From: a bacterium A37T11
Lineage (GTDB): Bacteria; Bacteroidota; Bacteroidia; Sphingobacteriales; Sphingobacteriaceae
Direction: 5' to 3'
Length of the DNA stretch: 64,000 nucleotides
Assembly: GCA_900109895.1 (NCBI GenBank)
Contig: FOBR01000010.1
Span: 1 to 64,000, forward strand
The notes beneath the pieces are model-generated. The model was not told the origin of the DNA, did not search any database, and saw only the letters and a program-made list of their open reading frames with translations. This document shows positions 48,915-58,740 of this stretch, piece after piece. The translations under genes were made by a program, and so were the position numbers. The number at the start of each line of letters is the position of its first letter. The first letter of the stretch is position 1.

Positions 48915-48928
48915 TTTTTTGTTTTTTA

Positions 48929-48960
48929 TTTGCACAGCAAAGAAACAAATTATATCTTTG
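48929..48960 (+). promoter_or_regulatory. Promoter for the initiator tRNA gene
   Basis: TTTG at 48929-48932 is followed after 20 bases by TATCTTTG at 48953-48960, a strong match to the Bacteroidota consensus. Transcription would start near 48967, giving a 5' leader of about 60 bases to be trimmed. Confidence 0.65.
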
Positions 48961-49029
48961 CAGTCCAATTCAGAAAGAGAATTATCTGCTTTTCTGCGAT
49001 AGAAAAGCAAAATATAAATAAAAATACAT

Positions 49030-49102
<73 letters not shown>

Positions 49103-49106
49103 CACC

Positions 49107-49135
49107 AGCCGATCAGGAAACCGATCGGCTTTTTT
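49107..49135 (+). terminator. Terminator after the initiator tRNA
   Basis: AGCCGATC at 49107-49114 pairs with GATCGGCT at 49123-49130 across an 8-base loop and is followed by TTTTT. It begins only a few bases after the tRNA 3' end. Confidence 0.85.
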
Positions 49136-49338
49136 GTTGGATAATATTATTTTATCCGGGTCGGGCTTATATCCGCCTAGGCCGTACAGTAGTTCGGGTA
49201 AAATCTCACAAACAAAAATTAAACTTTAATTTTTTATAATCGTAAAAAAATTCTTTATTTGTATATAATAACTTGACAGTTTCTAGGTTATTTTAATAAA
49301 AAATCATAGTTCACAAAGTCAATTACCTGAATTGAGAT

Positions 49339-49749
49339 ATGTCTGCACAGTGGAGTCCTGCAACGGAAGAAAATTTTAGCCATAAGCGGAAAAGAATACC
49401 GCCTAAACCACAAGCACAAGATCCATTTGCCGACAGCAGGCAGGCACTCATTCATGATTTGGAACAACGTTGTGCCATCCTTGAAGAAAGGTATAACAAA
49501 CAGACTGAAAAGTTGGAAAATTTCCATTTACAAATGCAAAAAGCCAAAAGTGAACGAATCCAATTACAAAATAAAATAAAAGGCGTTATTCAACATATTT
49601 CAGCTACAATGGATCAAAGTGCCATACCGGGCGCTGCTATAAAGAATATACCACTTGAACAAGAAGTGGCGGTCCTGAAATGGAAACTAACGGTTATTGA
49701 GAAATATATGAAAGGAATTTTTCCAGAGTTGCTAAATCCGGAAAAATAA
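49339..49749 (+). CDS. Uncharacterised coiled-coil protein
   Basis: This 136-residue soluble protein has a polar N-terminus and a long coiled coil (ALIHDLEQRCAILEERYNKQ through about residue 82), then a short helical end (LKWKLTVIEKYMKGIFPELL). I do not recognise it. It is preceded by 200 bases of AT-rich sequence without a gene and followed closely by the hydrolase pseudogene. Confidence 0.6.
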   Translation: MSAQWSPATEENFSHKRKRIPPKPQAQDPFADSRQALIHDLEQRCAILEERYNKQTEKLENFHLQMQKAKSERIQLQNKIKGVIQHISATMDQSAIPGAAIKNIPLEQEVAVLKWKLTVIEKYMKGIFPELLNPEK

Positions 49750-49792
49750 GATCGAATAAATAATATTCCAAGAAGCGATTGGTGGGGTGATG

Positions 49793-50598
49793 ATGAAAAG
49801 ACGAAAGTTAAGAGTAGAGGATATTAGCATATCCTATATAATTAAAGAAAACAAGCAAGCCGAATACACAATAATTTTTATTCACGGCTTCCCTTTTAAT
49901 AAAAATATGTGGGAAATGCAGTTAACTTCCCTTCCTGATAATATGGCAGCTATTGCTATAGATATTCGAGGTCATGGAAATACCACTACCGGTCACGGTT
50001 TTTTCAGTATTGATGTATTTGCAAGAGATCTGCTGGCCTTTATCCAGAAGCTTGAGATTAGAAAATCCATATTATGCGGCATTTCAATGGGCGGTTACAT
50101 AGCTTTACGTGCATTCGAGATAAATTCTGCCCCATTTGCAGGCCTTATTTTAAGCGATACAAATTCAGTTACCGACGATAACGCTGGTAAACTTAATCGT
50201 TTTGATACCATTCAGTCTTTATTAAAACAAGGCAGGCGAACTTTTTCTCTCAATTTTGTTCAAAATATCTTTACAAAGAAAACCTTAACTGAAAAACTGG
50301 AGGTGGTTGATTAGTTAAAAGCTCCATTCGAAGAAATTCCGAGCGGGATATCTGTGCTACTTTGCTGGCATTACCTTCTCGAACAGATACCACACCAAGC
50401 CTAGCTGATATAAAAGTACCTGTTTTGCTTCTAAGAGGTTCAGAAGATCCAATAACAACTCAGGAACAGGTACAAATTCTTCAAAAAAACCTTCGTAATG
50501 CACAATACCTGGAGATTCCCGAAAGCGGTCATCTTCCCAATCTTGAAAACCCGCTGTTATTTAACCAAGCTTTAAATAATTACCTAGCTAAGTTTTAG
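49793..50598 (+). pseudogene. Alpha/beta hydrolase, broken by a stop and a frameshift
   Basis: The first part encodes an alpha/beta hydrolase with IIFIHGFPFNKNMW (oxyanion region) and the nucleophile elbow LCGISMGGY. It ends at an in-frame TAG at 50312-50314 after KLEVVD. The remaining C-terminal part continues in another frame: RRNSERDICATLLALPSRTD, the acid region LLLRGSEDPIT and the catalytic histidine in PESGHLPNLENP. The alignment of the two parts implies both a nonsense change (probably from CAG) and loss of about one base in the A run at 50317-50320. Two separate lesions favour true decay over a read error. The first-frame start could also be GTG at 49787. Confidence 0.85.
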
Positions 50599-50767
50599 GA
50601 TTTTGTTTGCTGTGTGGTTGCTCACTAAATTTCCTTTTTCGTTCAGGGTTTTTGAGATGGTCTGCTAATGGATCCTGATCTATTTCTGCTTGCTTATCGG
50701 TAACTGCCTGATCATCCTTAACCGGATCTTGTTCAGAATCCAGCGGCTTATATTTTTGTTTGCTCAT
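50588..50767 (-). CDS. Small hydrophilic protein
   Basis: This 59-residue protein is very charged (SKQKYKPLDSEQDPVKDDQ, then KNPERKRKFSEQPHSKQ) and likely disordered. The ATG at 50767 is favoured over one at 50821, whose added residues include a cysteine-rich stretch overlapping the gap promoter. Coding status is plausible but not certain. Its end overlaps the hydrolase pseudogene by 11 bases. Confidence 0.45.
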   Translation of the reverse strand: MSKQKYKPLDSEQDPVKDDQAVTDKQAEIDQDPLADHLKNPERKRKFSEQPHSKQNPKT

Positions 50768-50796
50768 AATTAAATAACAAGTATGGCAATTATATG

Positions 50797-50829
50797 TTTC
50801 AAAAAAGCTCAGGGCATTCATTAACTTTG
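50797..50829 (+). promoter_or_regulatory. Candidate gap promoter
   Basis: TAACTTTG at 50822-50829 fully matches TAnnTTTG, with TTTC at 50797-50800 as a -33 element and 21 bases between. The predicted leader to the ATG at 50853 is about 17 bases. Confidence 0.6.
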
Positions 50830-50852
50830 CCGCCTATATTAAACTAACCCCA

Positions 50853-51854
50853 ATGATCCACGTTGCCATAAATGGTTTTGGACGGATAGGCCGTCATACA
50901 TTAAGGAATTTACTGACCCGTCAACTGGAACATATACAGGTCGTGGCGGTGAATGACCTCACTAATACAGACACGCTAGCCCATTTGTTCAAATACGATT
51001 CTGTACATGGACCATTTATGGGCGATATAGAAGTTAACGGTCAAGAGTTAATTATAAATGGCCACAAAATAACCACCTTTGCTGAACAGGATCCGGCAAA
51101 ATTACCATGGAAAGCATTGGGGGTAGATGTCGTTATTGAATCAACCGGTAAACATACCACAGCAAAAGCGGCCTCAAAGCATTTGGAGGCCGGTGCTAAA
51201 CAAGTAATTATTTCTGCCCCTTCTCCAGATAAAGAGATCCCTACCATTATATTGGGCGTAAACGATGACTTATTGAGTAAACAACTGCCTTTAATATCAA
51301 ATGCGTCCTGTACCACCAATAATGTGGCACCGCTTGTCAAGATCCTGGATGAGAAATGGGGTATAGTTGATGGCTATATTACCACTGTGCATTCCATGAC
51401 TGGAGACCAAAACCTGCACGATGCCCCCCATCGAGACTTACGTAGAGCTAGGGCAGCTTCAGCATCGATCATTCCGACCAGTACTGGTGCTGCCAAGGCA
51501 ATCACTTCTGTATTTCCGCATTTAGAAGGTAAACTGGGTGGTGCCGGCATCAGGGTTCCCGTATTAAATGGTTCACTCACCGATTTTACCTGTATCTTGA
51601 GAGAACGGCCCAGCGTAACGATGATCAATACGGCCTTTAAGTCGGCAGCCGAAAAGGAGCTCAAAGGCATACTTCAATACACCGAAGACCCGATTGTTTC
51701 CGTTGACATTATTAACAGCCCTTATTCATGCGTATTTGATTCGCTGCTAACTTCAGTAGTGGGCGATCTGGTTAAAGTGGTTGGTTGGTATGACAATGAA
51801 TTCGGTTATTCAAATAGGCTGGTTGACCTGCTTGAAAGAAGCTTTCCCCATTAA
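50853..51854 (+). CDS. gap: Glyceraldehyde-3-phosphate dehydrogenase
   Basis: GAPDH oxidises glyceraldehyde-3-phosphate to 1,3-bisphosphoglycerate. The 333-residue protein is complete, with NAD-binding [17 protein letters not shown] at the N-terminus and the catalytic cysteine in [13 protein letters not shown] near residue 151. pgk follows 70 bases later on the same strand, so the two consecutive glycolytic steps are probably coexpressed. Confidence 0.97.
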   Translation: MIHVAINGFGRIGRHTLRNLLTRQLEHIQVVAVNDLTNTDTLAHLFKYDSVHGPFMGDIEVNGQELIINGHKITTFAEQDPAKLPWKALGVDVVIESTGKHTTAKAASKHLEAGAKQVIISAPSPDKEIPTIILGVNDDLLSKQLPLISNASCTTNNVAPLVKILDEKWGIVDGYITTVHSMTGDQNLHDAPHRDLRRARAASASIIPTSTGAAKAITSVFPHLEGKLGGAGIRVPVLNGSLTDFTCILRERPSVTMINTAFKSAAEKELKGILQYTEDPIVSVDIINSPYSCVFDSLLTSVVGDLVKVVGWYDNEFGYSNRLVDLLERSFPH

Positions 51855-51924
51855 GCTTTCTGCTTTCCACTTTTTATCCTATGTTTGTCCTTGTTTAGAT
51901 AACAGAAAAATAGGAATAATTATA

Positions 51925-53115
51925 ATGAAGACAATTGATGATTTGAACTTTGGTGGTAAAAAAGCACTTATCCGGGTAGATTTTAACGTGCCCATGGATG
52001 AAAACTTTAATATTACAGACGACAACCGCATCCAGGGGGCAGCCCCAACCATTCAAAAAATATTAAAAGACGGTGGCTCTGTAATCCTGATGTCTCATTT
52101 GGGACGGCCAAAAGATGGGCCAACCGATAAATATTCATTAAAACACATTGTCGGCCATTTGTCAGAAGTGTTAGGAGTGGCTGTAGACTTTGCTGATGAC
52201 TGTATTGGGCAACAAGCCAAAGAAAAATCTGCAACACTAAAACCTGGGCAAGTATTGTTATTGGAAAACCTGCGTTTTTATAAAGAAGAAGAAAAAGGTG
52301 ATGAAGGATTTGCACAAAAACTGGCCAGTTTAGGCAGCGTCTACGTTAATGACGCATTTGGTACAGCACATCGTGCCCATGCGTCAACCGCAGTAATTGC
52401 CAAATTTTTTCCTGATGCCAAGTACTTTGGCTATTTAATGGCTGGGGAATTAAGCAATGCTGAAAAAGTGCTAAACCATGCAGAAAGACCTTTTACAGCA
52501 ATAATGGGCGGTGCCAAAGTGTCCGATAAATTAGATTTGATCGAAGCCCTATTAACCAAAGTTGACAACCTGATCATTGGTGGCGGGATGGCTTATACTT
52601 TTGTCAAAGCAAGAGGAGGGGAGATAGGAAATTCGTTAGTAGAATTGGATAAACTCGATTTAGCCAATGAGCTGGTGAAAAAGGCCGATGAAAAAGGCGT
52701 AAACCTAATTTTGCCAACAGATGCACAGATAGCAGATAATTTTGCGGCCGATTCTCCGGCATACGATGGTGCTAACGATACAATCCCAGCGGGAAAAATG
52801 GGGCTTGATATCGGTAAAGAATCGGCAGCCCATTTTGCTGATATCATCAGTGCATCAAAAACCATCTTATGGAACGGACCAATGGGTGTGTTTGAATTCG
52901 ATAAATTTGCCACAGGTACCAAAGAAGTAGCTAATGCCATAGTTGCGGCCACGGAAAGAGGGGCTTTCTCATTGATAGGTGGTGGCGATTCTGCGGCAGC
53001 AATCAGTAAATTTGGAATGACCGAACATGTCAGTTATGTGAGCACTGGCGGCGGCGCTTTATTGGAATACATGGAGGGCAAAGAATTGCCGGGTGTTAAA
53101 GCTATTAATGAATAG
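51925..53115 (+). CDS. pgk: Phosphoglycerate kinase
   Basis: PGK makes ATP from 1,3-bisphosphoglycerate. The 396-residue protein starts [20 protein letters not shown], the usual N-terminus. An earlier in-frame start at 51781 lies within gap and is rejected. Substrate motifs RVDFNVP and MSHLGRP, and C-terminal [17 protein letters not shown], are visible. A terminator follows. Confidence 0.97.
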   Translation: MKTIDDLNFGGKKALIRVDFNVPMDENFNITDDNRIQGAAPTIQKILKDGGSVILMSHLGRPKDGPTDKYSLKHIVGHLSEVLGVAVDFADDCIGQQAKEKSATLKPGQVLLLENLRFYKEEEKGDEGFAQKLASLGSVYVNDAFGTAHRAHASTAVIAKFFPDAKYFGYLMAGELSNAEKVLNHAERPFTAIMGGAKVSDKLDLIEALLTKVDNLIIGGGMAYTFVKARGGEIGNSLVELDKLDLANELVKKADEKGVNLILPTDAQIADNFAADSPAYDGANDTIPAGKMGLDIGKESAAHFADIISASKTILWNGPMGVFEFDKFATGTKEVANAIVAATERGAFSLIGGGDSAAAISKFGMTEHVSYVSTGGGALLEYMEGKELPGVKAINE

Positions 53116-53118
53116 ATT

Positions 53119-53139
53119 TAGCCTGTAAGCTGCAGGCTA
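53119..53139 (+). terminator. Short hairpin after pgk
   Basis: TAGCCTG at 53119-53125 pairs with CAGGCTA at 53133-53139, just after the pgk stop. It lacks a long T run and may stabilise the transcript end ahead of the stronger terminator. Confidence 0.4.
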
Positions 53140-53157
53140 TAAAATTATCCTGCCTAA

Positions 53158-53194
53158 TAAAGAAACCCACTTGCGATAAGCAGGTGGGTTTCTT
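53158..53194 (+). terminator. Terminator of the gap-pgk unit
   Basis: AAAGAAACCCAC from 53159 pairs with GTGGGTTTCTT ending at 53194, with loop TTGCGATAAGCAG. It separates pgk from the dcw cluster. Confidence 0.8.
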
Positions 53195-53305
53195 CGTTTT
53201 GTGTTTTCCACATTCCGAGCGCAGAGAAGATCCCGGCTTTCGGAATCAGCTTTTCGCTTTTCGATATCTGTTTTCCGCTTAAAAAAAATGTTGAAAACTT
53301 TTTTG

Positions 53306-53330
53306 TGGGGGAAAGTGGGAGAAAGTGGAA
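53306..53330 (+). promoter_or_regulatory. mraZ: Candidate MraZ-binding repeats
   Basis: TGGGG at 53306-53310, TGGGA at 53316-53320 and TGGAA at 53326-53330 are separated each time by GAAAG. Direct TGGGN repeats with 5-base spacers are the established MraZ box pattern upstream of mraZ in other bacteria. A TACTTTTA (-7-like, 7/8 match) follows at 53339-53346, so binding would cover the promoter and allow feedback on the cluster. Confidence 0.65.
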
Positions 53331-53374
53331 ACTTTAGCTACTTTTACATTCAATTTATTGGGTAGGTACTATAG

Positions 53375-53839
53375 ATGGAATACTTAATCGGAGAATACGA
53401 AGCAAAGCTTGATACCAAAGGTAGAATGGTGTTGCCGGCCGGTCTCAAAAGGCAATTGCCTGAGGCTGAAAGGGAGGGCTTTATCGTTAACCGTGGTATA
53501 GGTAAGTTTTTAGTGCTGAACACCCGCAAATCATGGGATAAAACCATGCAAAAAATGGCCAAACTAAGCGAATATAACCGAAAGCATGATGAATTTATGC
53601 GTCGCTTTATGCGTGGGTCAACTGAGCTTTTTTTGGATGGTGCCAACCGATTGTTGTTGCCCAAAGGATTGATGGACTATGCAGCCATCAAAACCGATAT
53701 TGTGATAAGCTGCCGCATAAACAAAATAGAGATCTGGGCAAAAGAGGCGTACGAAGCATTATGGGAAAACGAAGAAGATGACCTGGCCCAATTGGCAGAG
53801 GAAGTAATGGGAAGCTTAAAAGATGTTGACGATGAATAA
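53375..53839 (+). CDS. mraZ: Transcriptional regulator MraZ
   Basis: MraZ is a DNA-binding regulator with two SpoVT/AbrB-like halves that controls the dcw cluster. The 154-residue protein has GEYEAKLDTKGRMVLPAGLK near residue 6 and the second copy around TELFLDGANRLLLPKGLMDY near 87. It is first in the cluster, and three TGGnn repeats lie upstream. Its 3' end overlaps rsmH. Confidence 0.95.
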   Translation: MEYLIGEYEAKLDTKGRMVLPAGLKRQLPEAEREGFIVNRGIGKFLVLNTRKSWDKTMQKMAKLSEYNRKHDEFMRRFMRGSTELFLDGANRLLLPKGLMDYAAIKTDIVISCRINKIEIWAKEAYEALWENEEDDLAQLAEEVMGSLKDVDDE

Positions 53840-54737
53840 TCCTTACCACACACCTGTAATGCTTGAAGCCTGTATGCAAGGATTGGCCATTAAATCAGAT
53901 GGACTGTATGTCGATGTCACGTTTGGAGGAGGCGGGCATTCCCGCAGCATCTTAGCTTTAATGGGTGAAAAGGGCCATTTATATGCATTTGATCAAGACC
54001 CTGACGCGCGTAAAAATCTTATTCATGATAACCGATTTACATTTATACAGCAAAACTTTCGCTTTCTTAAAAATAATTTGCGCTTATATGGCCTAAAGCA
54101 TGTTGACGGTATCCTTGCAGACCTGGGTGTTTCATCACATCAGTTTGACCAAGCCGAGCGGGGGTTTTCTACCAGATTTGACGCGAGGCTTGATATGCGG
54201 ATGGATCAATCGGGTGAATTGGATGCCGCAAAGATTGTCAATACATATAACGAGGATGAACTACACCGGATATTTGGCATGTATGGAGAAATCCACAATG
54301 CCCGGACACTGGCAAAAACATTGGTAAAAGCCCGCATAACGGGAACATTAGAAACTGTAGCGACCCTAAAAGACTCCATAAAAGGACTGATGCCAAGGGG
54401 CAAAGAACACAAATACATGGCTCAACTTTTTCAGGCCCTCCGTATTGAAGTGAATGGAGAACTGGATGCATTGCAGACTTTTTTACAACAAAGTGCAGAA
54501 TTGCTAACGCCAGGAGGTAGGTTGGTAATCCTGTCTTACCATTCGTTGGAGGACAGGTTAGTGAAAAACTTTATTGGCAAAGGTAAGTTCAGGGGCGAAG
54601 TAGAGAAAGATTTCTTTGGTAATGAGATTAAACCATTTAAATCTGTAAATCGTAAAGCCATTACCGCATCGGAAGATGAAATTGCAGTTAATAACAGAGC
54701 TAGAAGTGCAAAACTCAGAATAGCAGAAAAAATATGA
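53832..54737 (+). CDS. rsmH: 16S rRNA (cytosine-1402-N4)-methyltransferase
   Basis: RsmH (MraW) methylates N4 of C1402; RsmI, also in this window, methylates the same nucleotide on the ribose. The 301-residue protein has YHTPVMLEACMQGL, the S-adenosylmethionine site VDVTFGGGGHSRSIL, GILADLGVSSHQFD near 95, and SYHSLEDRLVKNF near 236. The start at 53832 overlaps the mraZ stop; 53823 is an alternative. The next gene overlaps by 4 bases. Confidence 0.96.
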   Translation: MNNPYHTPVMLEACMQGLAIKSDGLYVDVTFGGGGHSRSILALMGEKGHLYAFDQDPDARKNLIHDNRFTFIQQNFRFLKNNLRLYGLKHVDGILADLGVSSHQFDQAERGFSTRFDARLDMRMDQSGELDAAKIVNTYNEDELHRIFGMYGEIHNARTLAKTLVKARITGTLETVATLKDSIKGLMPRGKEHKYMAQLFQALRIEVNGELDALQTFLQQSAELLTPGGRLVILSYHSLEDRLVKNFIGKGKFRGEVEKDFFGNEIKPFKSVNRKAITASEDEIAVNNRARSAKLRIAEKI

Positions 54738-55120
54738 ATGAATACAAGGATCCGCTAGAAGAGCGGGAAAATTTGGATGAAATAGAATTAAAAGTTGCAG
54801 AATCACGCAACTTCTTTAAGTCTTTGTTCTCCTCCGAAAATTTTTCCGCACAGAAAGCGACCACCTTTATTCCCTTCTTTGTATTCATGGCCACTTTAGG
54901 AATTGTATATATAGCAAACAGGCATTTGGCCGAAGATAATGTGCGTAAAATAGACGCCGTTGGCCGGGAAGTTAAAGTGCTTAGTTGGGAATATAAAACA
55001 TTAAAGGCCGACCTGATGCAACGCAGTACGCAAACAGAGGTGGCAAAAAGAGTAGATACACTAGGTTTAAAAGAATTGGTTGAACCTCCTAAAAAGCTAA
55101 TTGTTGAAACTGATAAATAA
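54734..55120 (+). CDS. FtsL-like division protein
   Basis: This 128-residue protein has a cytoplasmic N-terminus, one membrane helix (TTFIPFFVFMATLGIVYIAN) and a periplasmic coiled coil (VREVKVLSWEYKTLKAD-like). It has the size and layout of Bacteroidota FtsL-like proteins, which form the FtsQLB-type complex with FtsI and FtsW. Its position between rsmH and ftsI is the ftsL place in the cluster. The start overlaps the rsmH stop in ATGA. Confidence 0.85.
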   Translation: MNEYKDPLEERENLDEIELKVAESRNFFKSLFSSENFSAQKATTFIPFFVFMATLGIVYIANRHLAEDNVRKIDAVGREVKVLSWEYKTLKADLMQRSTQTEVAKRVDTLGLKELVEPPKKLIVETDK

Positions 55121-55176
55121 CAAGTAAAAGGAGTAAAGTAATAAGGCCAGCAAAGGCCTACAATAGCAAAAAAAGT

Positions 55177-57276
55177 ATGAATATCAGGACGGAAATACTA
55201 GTACGGGTGTATTTATCTTTTGGAATTATCGTATTCCTGGCATTTGCTGTGCTTTACAAACTATTTCACTTACAGGTAGCCGAAGGAGCCTCATGGAGAG
55301 CCATGGCCGACAGTCTTTCAACACGCTATATGGATGTTGAAGCCGCCAGAGGTAACATTTTCTCAGTGGATGGCAGCTTGTTAGCCACCTCAGTTCCGGA
55401 ATATGACCTGCGAATGGATCTTCTAGCCTCCGGTATAGAAGACGAAAATATTTTTTACTCAAAGGTTGATAGCCTGGCTGTTAAAATGTCGGCTTATTTC
55501 GGAGATAAATCATCTTCTCAGTACTCTCGGTTACTGAGGCAGGCCAGGGCACACAAAAACAGGTATTTCCTGCTAAAACGAAACGTAAGCTACCAGGAAC
55601 TAAAAATGGTACGGCAGTTTCCAGTATTCAACCTGGGTAAATACAAAGGTGGGCTTATAGCCGAACAAAAAAACAAACGCATACTACCCTTTAAATCTTT
55701 AGCAGCCCGCACTATCGGCTATAAAAATGAAAACGTGCAACCAGTTGGCCTTGAAGGCGCCTATGCAAGCTATATTGATGGTGAACATGGCCGTCGTTTG
55801 GTACAGCGCATTGCCGGAGGGGTTTGGATGCCCGTGAACCGCGAAATAGAAGTGGCCCCAACAGATGGAGCCGATATTATATCAACCATCAATGTAAATA
55901 TGCAGGACGTAATGCAGCGAGCATTAGAAAAGCAATTAATCGCCAGTTCTGCAGAAAACGGTTGTGCCATCTTGATGGAGGTTGCTACCGGTGAGATCAG
56001 GGCAGTTGCAAACCTAACGCGCGTTTCAGATGGTATATATCATGAAAAATTTAATTATGCCATTGCCCAGGCGGCCGACCCCGGGTCCACCTTTAAACTG
56101 GCCTCTTACCTTATTGCCCTTGATGACGGAAAAGTTGATACCAATACCATCGTTGAAACAGGGAATGGTTCTTACCGGCTTTTTGGGCACACCATTCAGG
56201 ACACGCATGAGAATGGCACCATATCCGTAAAAAAGGCATTTGAGGTATCATCCAACGTAGCTGCAGCAAAAGTAATTTATAGTAATTACAAAGATAATCC
56301 ATTGGCTTTTACCAAGCGGCTTTATGAAATGAAACTTAACAAGCCATTGGGCCTCCAAATACCTGGAGAGGCTACACCAGTTGTAAAAAATCCGAGTTAC
56401 AAAAGCTGGAGTGGATTAACATTGCCACAGATGGCCTATGGATATGAAATGAACATTACACCCATGCAAACGCTAACCTTATATAATGCAGTAGCAAATG
56501 GCGGCAAGATGCTGGCCCCCCTGTTCGTAAAAGAAATCAGGAGGCTGGGCAATACCATCGAAACGTTTGGGCCGCGGGTCATGAATCCGCAAATTGCAAA
56601 ACCAGAAACCATTAAGAAACTTCAGGGAATGATGGAGGGCGTAGTCGCTGAGGGCACTGGGAAAATATTAAATAACCCCCTTTATAAAATTGCTGGCAAA
56701 ACGGGTACCGCACAAATAGCCGATGGCGCATCGGGTTACCGTGTTAACCGGGCTTATCAAGCCTCTTTTGCCGGCTATTTTCCGGCAGATAAGCCAAAGT
56801 ATTCCATGATCGTGGTTATTCAGCGGCCTCAAAATGGTTATTACGGTGCTTATGTAGCCGGGCCAGTGTTTAGGGAAGTTGCCGACAGAGTAATGGCCAG
56901 CGATTTTGAAATGTACAGTAATTTTTCAGGAAATAAGTTTGTAGGTAATACCACCATGCCACCGTCTAAACTAGGTTCAAAAACGGCTACCGATTTTATT
57001 TATCAAAAACTCGGAATAAAAGCGTTGTATGCTTCCAATAACGAAATAACACAAAACATTGATACCAACCGAGGGATAACATTTGAGAATACGGGAATTC
57101 CTGAAGACAATAAAATACCCGATGTGCGTGGCATGGGATTAAAAGATGCGATGTACTTGTTGGGTAACTCAGGATTAAAGGTCCATGTATCAGGCATGGG
57201 CAAGGTTGTCAAACAATCCGTAGAACCCGGAAATAAAATTATACAGGGATATCCAATAACCATTGAACTAGAATGA
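55177..57276 (+). CDS. ftsI: Division transpeptidase FtsI (PBP3) with C-terminal PASTA domain
   Basis: FtsI crosslinks septal peptidoglycan with FtsW. The 699-residue protein has one N-terminal membrane helix (FGIIVFLAFAVLYKLFHL), a PBP dimer domain, the transpeptidase with SxxK in ADPGSTFKLASY (near 305), SSN in VSSNVAAAK and KTG in AGKTGTAQIA (near 510), and a C-terminal PASTA domain (PDVRGMGLKDAMYLLGNSGL). The stop overlaps the murE start in ATGA. Confidence 0.96.
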   Translation: MNIRTEILVRVYLSFGIIVFLAFAVLYKLFHLQVAEGASWRAMADSLSTRYMDVEAARGNIFSVDGSLLATSVPEYDLRMDLLASGIEDENIFYSKVDSLAVKMSAYFGDKSSSQYSRLLRQARAHKNRYFLLKRNVSYQELKMVRQFPVFNLGKYKGGLIAEQKNKRILPFKSLAARTIGYKNENVQPVGLEGAYASYIDGEHGRRLVQRIAGGVWMPVNREIEVAPTDGADIISTINVNMQDVMQRALEKQLIASSAENGCAILMEVATGEIRAVANLTRVSDGIYHEKFNYAIAQAADPGSTFKLASYLIALDDGKVDTNTIVETGNGSYRLFGHTIQDTHENGTISVKKAFEVSSNVAAAKVIYSNYKDNPLAFTKRLYEMKLNKPLGLQIPGEATPVVKNPSYKSWSGLTLPQMAYGYEMNITPMQTLTLYNAVANGGKMLAPLFVKEIRRLGNTIETFGPRVMNPQIAKPETIKKLQGMMEGVVAEGTGKILNNPLYKIAGKTGTAQIADGASGYRVNRAYQASFAGYFPADKPKYSMIVVIQRPQNGYYGAYVAGPVFREVADRVMASDFEMYSNFSGNKFVGNTTMPPSKLGSKTATDFIYQKLGIKALYASNNEITQNIDTNRGITFENTGIPEDNKIPDVRGMGLKDAMYLLGNSGLKVHVSGMGKVVKQSVEPGNKIIQGYPITIELE

Positions 57277-58727
57277 AAGCGCTAACCGATATATTATGGG
57301 ATGTCCAAACATTACGGATCATCGGTGACCCTGAAATGGCGATTATGAGCCTATGTTTTGATTCAAGAAAAATAAGGATTGGCGATCTATTTTTTGCCAT
57401 ACGGGGCACAGCCTCAGACGGGCATCAATACATCCAGAATGCAGTTATAGGAGGTGCAGCAGCTATCATCTGCGAGGAACTACCGGAAAATATAGTGGCC
57501 GGTATCACTTATGTGCACGTAGCAGATGCCAGCCTTACCCTTGGAGAAGCTGCTGCTAACTTTTATGGCCGCCCCAGTGACCACCTTTCCCTTGTCGGCG
57601 TTACCGGCACCAATGGAAAAACGACCGTAGCAACACTCCTGTTTAAACTTTTTAGTGGCTTGGGTAATCGGTGCGGGCTTTTATCCACCGTTCAAAACCA
57701 AGTTGTTGATCAAGTCATCCCTGCCACACATACCACGGCCGACCCCATTGCTTTAAACAAGCTGCTCCAAGAAATGGTGGATGCAGGCTGCGATTATTGT
57801 TTTATGGAAGTCAGTTCACACGCCATCGTACAGCAGCGGATAGCAGGCCTGCGATTTGTAGGAGGTATATTTACAAACCTTACCCATGACCATCTCGATT
57901 TTCATAAAACATTTGGCGAATATCTTAAAGCAAAGAAATTATTTTTTGACCAGTTACCTGATACAGCCTTTGCATTGACTAATCTCGATGATAAAAATGG
58001 CATGGTCATGCTTCAGAACACATCCGCCTTTAAAAAGACTTATGCATTAAAAAGCCTGGCCGATTTTAAGGCAAAGATCAAGGAGAGCCATTTTGAAGGC
58101 ATGCTGATGGAAATTGATGCACAGGAAGTGTGGGTTCGATTAGTTGGAAACTTTAACGCCTATAATATATTGGCAGTATATGGCACAGCTGTGCTTTTAG
58201 AACAAGACAGCGCAAAAGTGCTTACCGTACTAAGCCGGCTATCTGGAGCCGAAGGAAGGTTTGAAACACAAATTTCCAGCGAAGGAATTGTAGGAATAGT
58301 TGACTACGCCCATACACCTGATGCGGTACTTAACGTGTTAGAAACAATTCATAAACTGCGTAAGGGTACCGAACAGGTCATTACAGTATTGGGTTGCGGA
58401 GGAGACCGGGACAAAACAAAGCGACCAGAAATGGCCCAGGTAGCACTTAGCCTCAGTGACAAGGTGATTATAACATCCGACAATCCACGCAGTGAAGATC
58501 CGGCACAAATCATTCGCGATATGGAAGCAGGCATCCCTGCTGGCAAAGCAAAAAAAGTTTTCTCCATTACCGATCGTCGGGAAGCAATCAGGGCTGCCTG
58601 TCATTTAGCGCAAGCGGGCGATATAATCTTAGTGGCAGGTAAAGGGCACGAAAAATATCAGGAAATAAAAGGTGTAAAATACCCCTTTGATGATAAAGAA
58701 GTTTTAGCACAAGCATTTAAAGAATAA
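57273..58727 (+). CDS. murE: UDP-MurNAc-tripeptide synthetase
   Basis: MurE adds the third residue (meso-diaminopimelate in Gram-negatives) to the wall precursor. The 484-residue protein has the ATP-binding [18 protein letters not shown] near residue 109, [13 protein letters not shown] near 151, and the DNPRSEDP motif near 410, which fits diaminopimelate specificity. dapA at 3452-4327 makes the precursor of that amino acid. Coupled to ftsI by a 4-base overlap. Confidence 0.96.
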   Translation: MKALTDILWDVQTLRIIGDPEMAIMSLCFDSRKIRIGDLFFAIRGTASDGHQYIQNAVIGGAAAIICEELPENIVAGITYVHVADASLTLGEAAANFYGRPSDHLSLVGVTGTNGKTTVATLLFKLFSGLGNRCGLLSTVQNQVVDQVIPATHTTADPIALNKLLQEMVDAGCDYCFMEVSSHAIVQQRIAGLRFVGGIFTNLTHDHLDFHKTFGEYLKAKKLFFDQLPDTAFALTNLDDKNGMVMLQNTSAFKKTYALKSLADFKAKIKESHFEGMLMEIDAQEVWVRLVGNFNAYNILAVYGTAVLLEQDSAKVLTVLSRLSGAEGRFETQISSEGIVGIVDYAHTPDAVLNVLETIHKLRKGTEQVITVLGCGGDRDKTKRPEMAQVALSLSDKVIITSDNPRSEDPAQIIRDMEAGIPAGKAKKVFSITDRREAIRAACHLAQAGDIILVAGKGHEKYQEIKGVKYPFDDKEVLAQAFKE

Positions 58728-58740
58728 TAATTCATCGAAT

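Noticed and set aside
51302-51340. Unusual GAPDH active site with NN instead of the usual NC after SCTT
   Set aside because: The catalytic cysteine is intact, and the second cysteine is variable in the family; I believe NN is common in Bacteroidota.
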